From assembly GCF_051020955.1 (NCBI RefSeq), contig NW_027477080.1:37242-101241 (forward strand): a stretch of DNA of 64,000 nt, given 5' to 3'. The notes beneath the pieces are model-generated. The model made no database searches. It was given only the letters and a program-made list of their open reading frames with translations, and was not told the DNA's origin. The translations under genes were made by a program, and so were the position numbers. Origin of the DNA: Megalopta genalis. Taxonomy: Eukaryota > Arthropoda > Insecta > Hymenoptera > Halictidae. Of the stretch, positions 26,151 through 40,600 are shown one piece after another; within the stretch, counting starts at the first letter, position 1; each line of letters starts with the position of its first letter.

Positions 26151-27720
26151 AGCATCAAATGCAGGCGAAACGAACGAGTTAGCATGAAATCCAAGCCAAA
26201 CACATGATTTATCTACAAAGCAATGCGATGTAGAAGGTTTAGCTTCAAATCCAAGCGAAACACATGATTTAACTTCAAATCAATGCGATGTAGAAGGTTT
26301 AGCGTCAAACCCATGCGAAACAAATGATTCAGGATCAAACACTTGGGATATAAGTGATATAGCTTCAAATGCAGACGAATCAAACGAGTTAGCTTCAAAA
26401 TCCATGCAATTCACATCATTTAGCTTTCAATCCATGCGAAATAGAAGGCTTAGCTTCAAATCCATGCAAGACAAATGTTTCAGCTTCAAATCAATACGAT
26501 GTAGAAGGTTTAGCTTCAGATCCATGCGAAACAAATGATTTAGGTTCAGATGCTTGCGATATAACTGATATAGATTCAAATGCAGGGGAAACAAACGAGT
26601 TAGCATCAAATCCATGCAAAACACATGATTAAGATGCAAATCAATCCGATGGAAAAGGTTTAGCTTCAAATCCAAGCGAAACACATGATTTAGCGTCTGA
26701 TACTTGCGATATAACTGAAATAGCTTCAAATACAGGGGAAACAAACGAGTTAGCATCAAATCCATGCAAAACAAATGATTTAGCTTCAAATCAAAGCGAT
26801 GTAGAAGGTATAGCTTCAAATCCAAGCGAAACACATGATTTAGCTTCAAATCAATACGATGTAGAAGGTTTAGCTTCAAATCCATGCGAAACAAATGATT
26901 TAGGTTCAGATGCTTGCGATATAAGTGAAGTAGCATCAAATGCAGACGAATCAAACGAGTTAACTTCAAAATCCATGCGGTACACATCATTTAGCTTTAA
27001 ATCCATGCGAAGTAGAAGGCTTAGCTTCAAATCCATGCGAAACAAATGATTTATCATCAGATACTTGCGATATAACTGACATAACTTCAAATGCAGGGGA
27101 AACAAACGAGTTAGCATCAAATCCATGCAAAACACATGATTTAGCTGCAAATCAATGCGATGTAGAAGGTTTAGCTTCAAATCCATGCGAAACAAATGAT
27201 TTAGCTTCAAACACTTGTGATATAAGTGATATAGCTGCAAATGCAGACGAATCAAACAGGGTAGCTTCAAAATCCAAGCGAAACACATGATTTAGCTTCA
27301 AATCAATGCGATGTAGAAGGTTTAGCTTCAAATCCATGCGAAACAAATGATTTAGCTTCAAACACTTGTGATATAAGTGATATAGCTGCAAATGCAGACG
27401 AATCAAACAGGGTAGCTTCAAAATCCATGCGATACATATCATTTAGCTTCAAATCGATACGATGTGGAAGGTTTAGCTTCAAATCCATGCGAAACAAATG
27501 ATTTAGCATCAGATACTTGCGATATAACTGATATACCTTCAAATGCAGGGGAAACAAACGAGTTAGCATAAAATCCATGCAAAACACATGGTTTAACTTC
27601 AAATCAAAGCGATGTAGAAGGTATAGCTTTAAGTCGAAGCGAAATACATGATTTAGCTTCAAATCAATGCGATGTAGAAGGTTTAGCTTCAAATCCATGC
27701 GACACAAATGATTTAGCTTC

Positions 27721-28187
27721 AAACACTTGTGATATAAGTGATACAGCTGCAAATGCAGAAAAATCAAACGGGGTAGCTTCAAAATGCAGGCGATACATAT
27801 CATTTAGCTTCAAATCGATACGATTTGGAAGGTTTAGCTTCAAATCCATGCGAAACAAATGATTTAGCATCAGATACTTGCGATATAACTAATATAGCTT
27901 CAAATGCAGACCAAGCAAACGAGTTAGCTTCAAATACAAGCGAAACACATGATTTAGCTTCAAATCAATGCGATGTAGAAGGTATAGCTTCAAATCCATG
28001 CGAAACAAATGAATTCGCTTCAAACACTTGGTATAAAAGTGATATAGCTTCAAATGCAGACGAAACAAACGAGTTAGCTTCAAGTACAAGCGAAACAAAT
28101 GATTTAGCTTCAAATCAATGCTACGTAGAAGGTTTAGCTTCAAAACCATGCGACACAAATATTTCAGCTTCAGATACTTGTGATATA
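27721..28187. repeat. Dispersed duplication, left copy (offset 4,777 bp)
   Basis: Aligns with 32498-32964. Shared private marks are gcagaaaaatcaaacg, the aaaatgcaggcgatac 31-bp D monomer, gatacgatttgg, gcagaccaagcaaacg, aatgaattcgc (an EcoRI-type site), acttggtataaaagtg and caatgctacgtag. The two copies flank the 1,803-bp tandem duplication, so that duplication seems to lie inside a larger shared segment. Confidence 0.83.
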
Positions 28188-28523
28188 ATTGATACAGTTT
28201 CAAATGCAGGCGAAACAAACGAGTTAGCTTCAAATCCAAGCGAAACACATGATTTAGTTTCAAATCAATGCGATGTAGAAAGTTTAGCTTCAAATCCATG
28301 CGGAACAAATTATTTAGCTTCAAATCAATGCGATGTAGAAGGTTTAGCTTCAAATCCATGCGAAACAAATGATTTAGCTTCAAACGCTTGTGATATAAGT
28401 GATATAGCTGCAAATGCAGACGTATCAAACAGGGTAGCTTCAAAATCCATGCGATACATATCATTTAGCTTCAAATCGATACGATGTGGAAGGTTTAGCT
28501 TCAAATCCATGCGAAACAAATAA
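27825..28523 (+). other. Longest + strand open frame (232 codons), repeat-derived, probably not a gene
   Basis: It would read as ten-residue steps such as ASNPCETNDL and ASNQCDVEGL, rich in Asn, Asp, Glu, Ser and Thr with Cys at most fifth positions. The end switches to SKSMRYISFS at a 31-bp monomer and stops shortly after. Across the window this + frame is broken many times by amplified stops (gattaagc for gatttagc, gcataaaatcc for gcatcaaatcc) and by the 29- and 31-bp units. If it was ever coding, it is not kept as such now. Confidence 0.12.
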
Positions 28524-28910
28524 TTTAGCATCAGATACTTGCGATATAACTGATATACCTTCAAATGCAGGGGAAACAAACGAGTTAGCATAAAATCCAT
28601 GCAAAACACATGATTTAGCTTCAAATCAATGCGATATAGGAGGTTTAGCTTCAAATCCATGCGAAACAAATGATTTAGCCTCACATACTTGCGATAATAT
28701 GAAATAGCTTCAAATGCAGGGGAGACAAACGAGTTAGCATCAAATCCATGCAAAACACATGATTTAACTTCAAATCAAAGCGATGTAGAAGGTATAGCTT
28801 CAAGTCCAAGCGAAATACATGATTTAGCTTCAAATCAATGCGATGTAGAAGGTTTAGCTTCAAATCCATGCGACACAAATGATTTAGCTTCAAACACTTG
28901 TGATATAAGT

Positions 28911-30713
28911 GATATAGCATGAAATGCAGGCGAAACGAACGAGTGATTTTCAAATCCATGCGATACATATCATCTAGCTTCAAATCGATACGATGTAGAA
29001 GGTTTAGCTACAAATCCATGCGAAACAAATGATTTAGCATCAAACACTTGGGGTATAGGTGATATAGCTTCAAATGCAGACGAATCAAACGAGTTAGCAT
29101 CAAAATCCATGCGATACACATCATTTATCTTTAAATCTATGCGAAATAGAAGATTTAGATTCAAATCCACGCAAAACAAATGATTCAGCTTCAAATCAAT
29201 ACGATGTAGAAGGTTTAGCTTCAAATCCATGCGAAACAAATGATTTAGGTTCAGATGCTTGCGATATAAGTGATGTAGCATCAAATGCAGACGAATCAAA
29301 CGAGTTCGCTTCAAAATCCATGCGGTACACATCATTTAGCTTTAAATCCATGCGAAGTAGAAGGCTTAGCTTCAAATCCATGCGAAACAAATGATTTATC
29401 ATCAGATACTTGCGATATAACTGACATAACTTCAAATGCAGGGGAAACAAACGAGTTAGTATCAAATCCATGCAAAACACGTGATTTAGTTTCAAATCAA
29501 TGCGATGTAGAAGGTTTAACTTCAAATCCAAGCAAAACACATGATTTAGCTTCAAATCAATGCGATGTAGAAGGTTTAGATTCAAATCCATGCGAAACAA
29601 ATGATTTAGCTTCAAACACTTGTGATATAAGTGATATAGCTGCAAATGCAGACAAGTCAAACGGGATAGCTTCAAAATCCATGCGATACATATCATTTAG
29701 CTCCAAATCGATACGATGTGGAAGGTTTAGCTTCAAATCCATGCGAAACGAATGATTTAGCATCAGATACTTGCGATATAACTGATATACCTTCAAATGC
29801 AGGGGAAACAAACGAGTTAGCATAAAATCCATGCAAAACACATGATTTAGATTCAAATCAATGCGATGTAAAAGGTTTAGATTCAAATCCAAGCGAATCA
29901 CATGATTTAGCTTCACATCAATGCGATGTAGAAGGATTAGCTTCAAATCCATGCGAAACAAATGAATTCGCTTCAAACACTTGGTATAAAAGTGATATAG
30001 CTTCAAATGCAGACGAAACAAACGAGTTAGCTTCAAGTACAAGCGAAACACATGATTTAGCTTCAAATCAATTCTACGTAGAAGGTTTAGCTTCAAAACC
30101 ATGCGACACAAATGTTTCAGCTTCAGATACTTGTGATATAAGTGATATAGCTTCAAATGCAGACTATACAGACGAGTTAGCTTCATATCCGAGCGAAACA
30201 CATGATTTAGCTCCAAATCAATGCGATGTAGAAGGTTTAGCTTCAAATCCATGCGAAACAAATAATTTAGCATCAGATACTTGCGATATAACTGATATAC
30301 CTTCAAATGCAGGGGAAACAAACGAGTTAGCATAAAATCCATGCAAAACACATGATTTAGCTTCAAATCAATGCGAAGTAGAAGGCTTGGCTTCAAATCC
30401 ATGCGAAACAAATGGTTTGGCTTCAAATACTTGCGATATACATGAATCAGCTTTAACTGCATGCGAAACAAACGAGTTAGCATCAAATCCATGCAAAACA
30501 CATGATTTAGATTCAAATCAAAGCGATGTAGAAGGTATAGCTTCAAATCCCACCGAAATACATGATTTAGCTGCAAATCAATACGATGTAGAAGGTTTAG
30601 CTTCAAATCCAAGCTAATCACATGATTTAGCTTCAAATCAATGCGATGTAGAAGGTGTAGCTTCAAATCCGTGCGAAACAAATGATTGAGCTTCAAACAC
30701 TTGCGATATAAGT
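28911..30713. repeat. 1,803-bp tandem duplication, copy 1
   Basis: Starts around a gcatgaaatgcagg C monomer and a gagtgattttcaaatcc junction, which recur exactly 1,803 bp downstream. The length is 60 monomers plus 3 bp, the extra bases coming from 31-bp units. Within it lie the ttggggtatagg B monomer, the tctatgcgaaatag D/E units, the ggttcagatgc B monomer, and a run with tcagctttaactgc near 30,447. Parts of the same unit recur at about 36,240-37,020 and 45,700-46,480. Confidence 0.88.
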
Positions 30714-30786
30714 GATATAGCATGAAATGCAGGCGAAACGAACGAGTGATTTTCAAATCCATGCGATACATATCATCTAGCTTCAA
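29557..30786 (-). other. Repeat-derived open frame (409 codons), probably not a gene
   Basis: Second type of long minus-strand frame, with a nearly identical partner at 31360-32580 (406 codons) in the next copy of the 1,803-bp unit. It shows the same LKL-type ten-residue step and the same FEA-type tail ending KPSTSH. It starts inside a shifted D monomer and stops after the next one, like the other minus-strand frames. There is no promoter or splice evidence that I can see. Confidence 0.12.
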
Positions 30787-32520
30787 ATCGATACGATGTA
30801 GAAGGTTTAGCTACAAATCCATGCGAAACAAATGATTTAGCATCAAACACTTGGGGTATAGGTGATATAGCTTCAAATGCAGACGAATCAAACGAGTTAG
30901 CATCAAAATCCATGCGATACACATCATATATCTTTAAATCTATGCGAAATAGAAGATTTAGATTCAAATCCACGCAAAACAAATGATTCAGCTTCAAATC
31001 AATACGATGTAGAAGGTTTAGCTTCAAATCCATGCGAAACAAATGATTTAGGTTCAGATGCTTGCGATATAAGTGATGTAGCATCAAATGCAGACGAATC
31101 AAACGAGTTCGCTTCAAAATCCATGCGGTACACATCATTTAGCTTTAAATCCATGCGAAGTAGAAGGCTTAGCTTCAAATCCATGCGAAACAAATGATTT
31201 ATCATCAGATACTTGCGATATAACTGACATAACTTCAAATGCAGGGGAAACAAACGAGTTAGTATCAAATCCATGCAAAACACATGATTTAGTTTCAAAT
31301 CAATGCGATGTAGAAGGTTTAACTTCAAATCCAAGCAAAACACATGATTTAGCTTCAAATCAATGCGATGTAGAAGGTTTAGATTCAAATCCATGCGAAA
31401 CAAATGATTTAGCTTCAAACACTTGTGATATAAGTGATATAGCTGCAAATGCAGACAAATCAAACGGGATAGCTTCAAAATCCATGCGATACATATCATT
31501 TAGCTCCAAATCGATACGATGTGGAAGGTTTAGCTTCAAATCCATGCGAAACAAATGATTTAGCATCAGATACTTGCGATATAACTGATATACCTTCAAA
31601 TGCAGGGGAAACAAACGAGTTAGCATAAAATCCATGCAAAACACATGATTTAGATTCAAATCAATGCGATGTAAAAGGTTTAGATTCAAATCCAAGCGAA
31701 TCACATGATTTAGCTTCACATCAATGCGATGTAGAAGGATTAGCTTCAAATCCATGCGAAACAAATGAATTCGCTTCAAACACTTGGTACAAAAGTGATA
31801 TAGCTTCAAATGCAGACGAAACAAACGAGTTAGCTTCAAGTACAAGCGAAACACATGATTTAGCTTCAAATCAATTCTACGTAGAAGGTTTAGCTTCAAA
31901 ACCATGCGACACAAATGTTTCAGCTTCAGATACTTGTGATATAAGTGATATAGCTTCAAATGCAGACTAAACAGACGAGTTAGCTTCATATCCGAGCGAA
32001 ACACACGATTTAGCTCCAAATCAATGCGATGTAGAAGGTTTAGCTTCAAATCCATGCGAAACAAATAATTTAGCATCAGATACTTGCGATATAACTGATA
32101 TACCTTCAAATGCAGGGGAAACAAACGAGTTAGCATAAAATCCATGCAAAACACATGATTTAGCTTCAAATCAATGCGAAGTAGAAGGCTTGGCTTCAAA
32201 TCCATGCGAAACAAATGGTTTGGCTTCAAATACTTGCGATATACATGAATCAGCTTTAACTGCATGCGAAACAAACGAGTTAGCATCAAATCCATGCAAA
32301 ACACATGATTTAGATTCAAATCAAAGCGATGTAGAAGGTATAGCTTCAAATCCCACCGAAATACATGATTTAGCTGCAAATCAATACGATGTAGAAGGTT
32401 TAGCTTCAAATCCAAGCGAATCACATGATTTAGCTTCAAATCAATGCGATGTAGAAGGTGTAGCTTCAAATCCGTGCGAAACAAATGATTGAGCTTCAAA
32501 CACTTGTGATATAAGTGATA
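30714..32520. repeat. 1,803-bp tandem duplication, copy 2
   Basis: Near-identical to copy 1. By eye I see scattered substitutions: cacatgattt against cacgtgattt at about 31,280, gcagactaaacag against gcagactatacag at about 31,966, and ccaagcgaatc against ccaagctaatc at about 32,411. The match ends near 32,520, where a gatacagctgc unit replaces gatatagcatg. Confidence 0.88.
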
Positions 32521-32964
32521 CAGCTGCAAATGCAGAAAAATCAAACGGGGTAGCTTCAAAATGCAGGCGATACATATCATTTAGCTTCAAATCGATACGA
32601 TTTGGAAGGTTTAGCTTCAAATCCATGCGAAACAAATGATTTAGCATCAGATACTTGCGATATAACTGATATAGCTTCAAATGCAGACCAAGCAAACGAG
32701 TTAGCTTCAAATACAAGCGAAACACATGATTTAGCTTCAAATCAATGCGATGTAGAAGGTTTAGCTTCAAATCCATGCGAAACAAATGAATTCGCTTCAA
32801 ACACTTGGTATAAAAGTGATATAGCTTCAAATGCAGACGAAACAAACGAGTTAGCTTCAAGTACAAGCGAAACACATGATTAAGCATCAAATCAATGCTA
32901 CGTAGAAGGTTTAGCTTCAAAACCATGCGACACAAATGTTTCAGCTTCAGATACTTGTGATATA
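32498..32964. repeat. Dispersed duplication, right copy (offset 4,777 bp)
   Basis: Partner of 27721-28187, with small differences such as a catgattaagc stop variant at about 32,880 where the left copy reads aatgatttagc. It begins immediately after the end of the second copy of the 1,803-bp unit. Confidence 0.83.
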
Positions 32965-33183
32965 AGTGATGTAGCTTCAAATGCAGACTAAACAGAAGAG
33001 TTAGCTTCATATCCGAGCGAAACACATGATTTAGCTCCAAATCAATGCGATGTAGAAGGTTTAGCTTCAAATCCATGCGAAACAAATGATTTAGCATCAA
33101 ACACTTGGGATTTGGATGATATAGCTTCAAATGCAGACGAAACAAACGAGTTAGCTTCAACTCTATGCGAAACAAATGATTTA

Positions 33184-33721
33184 GCTTCCAGTCAATGCGA
33201 AGTAGAAAGCTTAGCTTCAAATCCATGCGGAACAAATGATTTAGCTTCAAATACTTGCGATATAAATGATATAGCTACAAATGCAGGCGAAACGAACGAG
33301 TTAGATTCAAATCAATGCGAATGACATGATTTAGCTGCAAATCGATGCGATGTAGAAGGATTACCTTCAAATCCATGCGAAACAAATGATTTAGCATCAG
33401 ATACTTGCGATATAAGTGATATAGCTTCAAATGCAGTCGAAACAAACGAGTTAGCTTCAAATCCATGCAAAACACATGATTAAGCTTCAAATCAAGGCTA
33501 TGTAGAAGGTTTAGCTTCAAATCCATGCGAAACAAATGATTAAGGTTCAGATACTTGCGATATAAGTGATATAGCTTCAAATGCAGGCGAAACTAACGAG
33601 TTACCTTCAAATCCATGCGAAACACATCATTTATCTTCAAATCAATGCGATGTAGAAGGTTTATCTTCAAATTCAAGCGAAACAAATGATTTAGCTTCAG
33701 ATATTTGCGATATAAGTGATG
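33184..33721. repeat. Dispersed duplication, right copy (offset 7,572 bp)
   Basis: Partner of 25612-26150. Differences seen include gttagattc against gttagcttc near 33,302 and gtttatcttcaaattc against gtttagcttcaaatcc near 33,660. The match ends at a gatgtagcatgaaatgc unit. Confidence 0.84.
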
Positions 33722-34651
33722 TAGCATGAAATGCAGACGAATCTAACGAGTTAGCTTCAAAATCCATGCGGTACACATCATTTAGCTTTAAATCCATGCG
33801 AAGTAGAAGGTTTAGCTACAAATCCATGCGAAACAAATGATTTAGCATCAAACACTTGGGGTATAGGTGATATAGCTGCAAATGCAGACGAATCAAACGA
33901 GTTAGCTTCAAAATCCATGCGATACACATCATTTAACTTTAAATCTATGCGAAATAGAAGGCTTAGATTCAAATCCATGCGAAACAAATGATTAGGGTTC
34001 AGATACTTGCGATATAAGTGATTTAGCTTCAAATGCAGGCGAAACAAACGAAGTAGCTTCGAATACAAACGAAACAAATGATTCAGCATCAAATCAATAC
34101 GATGTACAAGGTTTAGCTTCGAATCCATGCGAAACAAATGATTTAGGTTCAGATGCTTGCTATATAAGTGATGTAGCATCAAATGCAGACGAATCAAACG
34201 AGTTAGCTTCAAAATCCATGCGGTACACATCATTTAGCTTTAAATCCATGCGAAGTAGAAGGCTTAGCTACAAATTCATGCGAAACAAATGATTTAGGTT
34301 CAGATACTTACGATATAAGTGATATAGCTTCAAATGCAGGAGAAACAAACGAGTTAGCATCAATTCCATGCAAAAAACATGATTTAGTTTCAAATCAATG
34401 CGACGTAGACGGTTTAGCTTCAAATCCAAGCGAAACACATGATTTAGCTTCAAATCAATGCGATGTAGAAGGTTTAGCTTCAAATCCATGCGAAACAAAT
34501 GATTTAGCTTCAAACACTTGTGATATAAGTGATATAGCTGCAAATGCAGACGAATCAAACAGGGTAGCTTCAAAATCCATGCGATACATATCATTTAGCT
34601 TCAAATCGATACGATGTGGAAGGTTTAGCTTCAAATCGATACGATGTGGAA

Positions 34652-37600
34652 GGTTTAGCTTCAAATCCATGCGAAACAAATGATTTAGCATCAGATACTT
34701 GCGATATAACTGATATACCTTCAAATGCAGGGGAAACAAACGAGTTAGCATAAAATCCATGCAAAACACATGATGTAGCTTCAAATCAATGCGATATAGG
34801 AGGTTTAGCTTCAAATCCATGCGAAACAAATGATTTAGCCTCAGATACTTGCGATATATATGAAATAGCTTCAAATGCAGGAGAAACAAACGAGTTAGCA
34901 TCAATTCCATGCAAAAAACATGATTTAGTTTCAAATCAATGCGACGTAGACGGTTTAGCTTCAAATCCAAGCGAAACACATGATTTAGCTTCAAATCAAT
35001 GCGATGTAGAAGGTTTAGCTTCAAATCCATGCGAAACAAATGATTTAGCTTCAAACACTTGTGATATAAGTGATATAGCATGAAATGCAGGCGAAACGAA
35101 CGAGTGATTTTCAAATCCATGCGATACATATCATTTAGCTTCAAATCGATACGATGTAGAAGGTTTAGCTACAAATCCATGCGAAAAAAATGATTTAGCA
35201 TCAAACACTTGGGGTATAGGTGATATAGCTTCAAATGCAGACGAATCAAACGAGTTAGCTTCAAAATCCATGCGATACACATCATTTATCTTTAAATCTA
35301 TGCGAAATAGAAGGCTTAGATTCAAATCCATGCGAAACAAATGATTAGGGTTCAGATACTTGCGATATAAGTGATATAGCTTCAAATGCAGACGAAACTA
35401 ACGAGTTAGCTCCACATCCATGCCAAACACATGATTTAGCTTCAAATCAATGCGATGTAGAAGGATTAGCTTCGAATCCATGCGAAACAAATGATTTAGC
35501 TTCAAACACTTGGTATATAAGTGATATAGCTTCAAATGCAGACGATGCAAACGCCTTAACTTCCAATCCAAGCGAATCACATGATTTAGCTTCAAATCAA
35601 TGCGATGTAGAAAGTTTAGCTTCAAATCCATGCGGAACAAATTATTTAGCTTCAAATCAATGCGATGTAGAAGGTTTAGCTTCAAATCCATGCGAAACAA
35701 ATGATTTAGCTTCAAACACTTGTGATATAAGTGATATAGCTGCAAATTCAGACGTATCAAACAGGGTAGCTTCAAAATCCATGCGATACATATCATTTAG
35801 CTTCAAATCGATACGATGTGGAAGGTTTAGCTTCAAATCCATGCGAAACAAATAATTTAGCATCAGATACTTGCGATATAACTGATATACCTTCAAATGC
35901 AGGGGAAACAAACGAGTTAGCATAAAATCCATGCAAAACACATGATTTAGCTTCAAATCAATGCGATATATGAGGTTTAGCTTCAAATCCATGCGAAACA
36001 AATGATTTAGCCTCAGATACTTGCGATAATATGAAATAGCTTCAAATGCAGGGGAGACAAACGAGTTAGCATCAAATCCATGCAAAACACATGATTTAAC
36101 TTCAAATCAATGCGATGTAGAAGGTATAGCTTCAAGTCCAAGCGAAATACATGATTTAGCTTCAAATCAATGCGATGTAGAAGGATTAGCTTCAAATCCA
36201 TGCGACACAAATGATTTAGCTTCAAACACTTGTGATATAAGTGATATAGCATGAAATGCAGGCGAAACGAACGAGTGATTTTCAAATCCATGCGATACAT
36301 ATCATCTAGCTTCAAATCGATACGATGTAGAAGGTTTAGCTACAAATCCATGCGAAACAAATGATTTAGCATCAAACACTTGGGGTATAGGTGATATAGC
36401 TTCAAATGCAGACGAATCAAACGAGTTAGCTTCAAAATCCATGCGATTCACATCATTTATCTTTAAATCTATGCGAAATAGAAGATTTAGATTCAAATCC
36501 ACGCAAAACAAATGATTCAGCTTCAAATCAATACGATGTAGAAGGTTTAGCTTCAAATCCATGCGAAACAAATGATTTAGGTTCAGATGCTTGCGATATA
36601 AGTGATGTAGAATCAAATGCAGACGAATCAAACGAGTTAGCTTCAAAATCCATGCGGTACACATCATTTAGCTTTAAATCCATGCGAAGTAGAAGGCTTA
36701 GCTTCAAATCCATGCGAAACAAATGATTTATCATCAGATACTTGCGATATAACTGACATAACTTCAAATGCAGGGGAAACAAACGAGTTAGTATCAAATC
36801 CATGCAAAACACATGATTTAGTTTCAAATCAATGCGATGTAGAAGGTTTAACTTCAAATCCAAGCAAAACACATGATTTAGCTTCAAATCAATGCGATGT
36901 AGAAGGTTTAGATTCAAATCCATGCGAAACAAATGATTTAGCTTCAAACACTTGTGATATAAGTGATATAGCTGCAAATGCAGACAAATCAAACGGGATA
37001 GCTTCAAAATCCATGCGATACGCATCATTTATCTTTAAATCTATGCGAAATAGAAGGCTTAGATTCAAATCCATGCGAAACAAATGATTAGGGTTCACAT
37101 ACTTGCGATATAAGCGATATAGCTTCAAATGCAGGCGAAACAAACGAAGTAGCTTCAAATCCAAACGAAACACATGCTTTAGCTTCAAATCAACGCGAAG
37201 TAGAAGGCTTAGCTTCAAATCCATGCAAAACAAATGATTCAGCTTCAAATCAATACGATGTAGAAGGTTTAGCTTCAAATCCATGCGAAACAAATGATTT
37301 AGGTTCAGATGCTTCGATATAAGTGATGTAGCATCAAATGCAGACGAATCAAACGAGTTAGCTTCAAAATCCATGCGGTACACATCATTTAGCTTTAAAT
37401 CCATGCGAAGTAGAAGGCTTAGCTACAAATTCATGCGAAACAAATGATTTAGCTTCAGATACTTGCGATATAAGTGATATAGCTTCAAATGCAGGAGACA
37501 CAAACGAGTTAGCATCAATTCCATGCAAAAAACATGATTTAGTTTCAAACCAATGCGACGTAGACGGTTTAGCTACAAATCCATGCGAAACAAATGATTT

Positions 37601-40600
37601 AGGTTCAGATGCTTGCGATATAAGTGATGTAGCATCAAATGCAGACGACTCAAACGAGTTAGCTTAAAAATCCATGCGGTACACATCATTTAGCTTTAAA
37701 TCCACGTGAAGTAGAAGGCTCAGCTTCAAATCCAAGCTAAACACATGATTTAGCTTCAAATCAATACGATGTAGAAGGTTTAGCTTCAAATCAATGCGAT
37801 ATAGGAGGTTTAGCTTCAAATCCATGCGAAACAAATGATTTAGCCTCAGATACTTGCGATATATATGAAATAGATACAAATGCAGGGGAGACACACGAGT
37901 TAGCATCAAATCCATGCAAAACACATGATTTAACTTCAAATCAAAGCGATGTAGAAGGTATAGCTTCAAGTCCAAGCGAAATACATGATTTAGCTTCAAA
38001 TCAATGCGATGTAGAAGGTTTAGCTTCAAATCCATGCGACACAAATGATTTAGCTTCAAACACTTGTGATATAAGTGTTATACCATCAAATGCAGGCGAA
38101 ACAAACGAGTTAGCATCAAATCCATGCAAAACACATGATTTAGCTGCAAATCAAAGCGATGTAAAAGGTTTAGATTTAAATCCAAGCGAATCACATGATT
38201 TAGCTTCAAATCAATGCGATGTAGAAGGTTTAGCTTCAAATCCATGCGATACAAATGATTTAGCTTCAAACACTTGTGATATAAGTGATATAGCTGCAAA
38301 TGCAGACGAATCAAACAGGGTAGCTTCAAAATCCATGCGATACATATCATTTAGCTTCAAATCGATACGATGTAGAAGGTTTAGCTACAAATCCATGCGA
38401 AACAAATGATTTAGCATCAAACACTTGGGGTATAGGTGATATAGCTTCAAATGCAGACGAATCAAACGAGTTAGCTTCAAAATCCATGCGATACACATCA
38501 TTTATCTTTAAATCTATGCGAAATAGAAGATTTAGATTCAAATCCATGCAAAACAAATGATTCAGCTTCAAATCAATACGATGTAGAAGGTTTAGCTTCA
38601 AATCCATGCGAAACAAATGATTTAGGTTCAGATGCTTGCGATATAAGTGATGTAGCATCAAATGCAGACGAATCAAACGAGTTAGCTTCAAAATCCATGC
38701 GGTACACATCATTTAGCTTGAAATCCATGCGAAGTAGAAGGCTTAGCTTCAAATCCATGCGAAACAAATGATTTATCATCAGATACTTGCGATATAACTG
38801 ACATAACTTCAAATGCAGGGGAAACAAACGAGTTAGTATCAAATCCATGCAAAACACATGATTTAGTTTCAAATCAATGCGATGTAGAAGGTTTAACTTC
38901 AAATCCAAGCAAAACACATGATTTAGCTTCAAATCAATGCGATGTAGAAGGTTTAGATTCAAATCCATGCGTAACAAATGATTTAGCTTCAAACACTTGT
39001 GATATAAGTGATATAGCTGCAAATGCAGACAAATCAAACGGGATAGCTTCAAAATCCATGCGATACATATCATTTAGCTCCAAATCAATACTATGTAGAA
39101 GGTTTAGCTTCAAATCCATGCGAAACAAATGATTTAGCTCCAAATACTTGCGATATATATAATACAGCTTCAAATGCAGGCGAAACAAACGAGTAAGATT
39201 CAAATCCAAGCGAAGCACGTGATATAGCTTCAAATCAATGCGATGTAGAAGGTTTAGCTTCAAATCCGCGCGAAACAAATGGTTTAGCTTCAAATACTTG
39301 CGATATAAGTGATATAGCTTCAAATCAATGCGATGTAGAAGGTTTAGCTTCAAATCCATGCGAAACACATGATTTAGCTTCAAATCCATGCAAAACACAT
39401 GATTTAGCTTTAAATGAATGCGAAGTAGAAGGCTTATCTTCAAATCCATGCGAAACAAATCATTCAGCTTCAGAAACTTGCGATATAAGTGATATAATTT
39501 CAAATGCAGACGAAACAAACGTGCTAGCTTCACCTCCATACGAAACACAGTATTTAGCTTCAAAACAATGCGATGTGGAAGGTTTAGCTTCAAACCAATG
39601 CTATGTGCACGATTTAGCTTCAAACCAATGCGATTTGTAAGGTTTAGCTTCAAATCCATGCGACTCAAATGACTTGCATCAGATACTTGCGATATAAGTG
39701 ATATAGCTTCAAATGCAGGCGAAACAAACGAAGTAGCTTCAAATCCAAACGAAACACATGCTTTAGCTTCAAATCAATGCGAAGTAGATGGCTTAGCTTC
39801 AAATCCATGCAAAACAAATGATTCAGCTTCAAATCAATACGATGTAGAAGGTTTAGCTTCAAATCCATGCGAAACAAATGATTTAGCATCAGATACTTGC
39901 GATATAACTGATATAGCTTCAAATGCAGTTGAATCAAACGAGTTAGCATAAAATCCATGCAAAACACATGATTTAGCTTCTAATCAATGCGATATAGGAG
40001 GTTTAGCTTCAAATCCATGCGAAACAAATGATTTAGCCTCAGATACTTGCAATATATATGAAATAGCTTCAAATGCAGAGGAGACAAGCGAGTTAGAATC
40101 AAATCCATGCAAAACACATGATTTAGCTACAAATCAAAGCGATGTAGAAGGTATAGCTTCAAATCCAAGCGAAACACATGATTTAGCTTCAAATCAATGC
40201 GATGTAGAAGGTTTAGCTTCAAATCCATGCGAAACAAATGATTTACCTTCAAACACTTGTGATATAAGTGATATAGCTGCAAATGCAGACGAATCAAACG
40301 GGATAGCTTCAAAATGCAGGCGATACATATCATTTAGCTTCAAATCGATACGATGTGGAAGGTTTAGCTTCAAATCCATGCGAAACAAATGATTTAGCAT
40401 CAGATACTTGCGATATAACTGATATAGCTTCAAATGCAGGGGAGACAAACGAGTTAGCATCAAATCCAAGCAAAACACATGATTTAGCTGCAAATCAAAG
40501 CGATGTAGAAGGTTTAGATTCAAATCCAAGCGAATCACATGATTTAGCTTCAAATCCATGCGACACAAATGACTTGCATAAGATACTTGCGATATAAGTG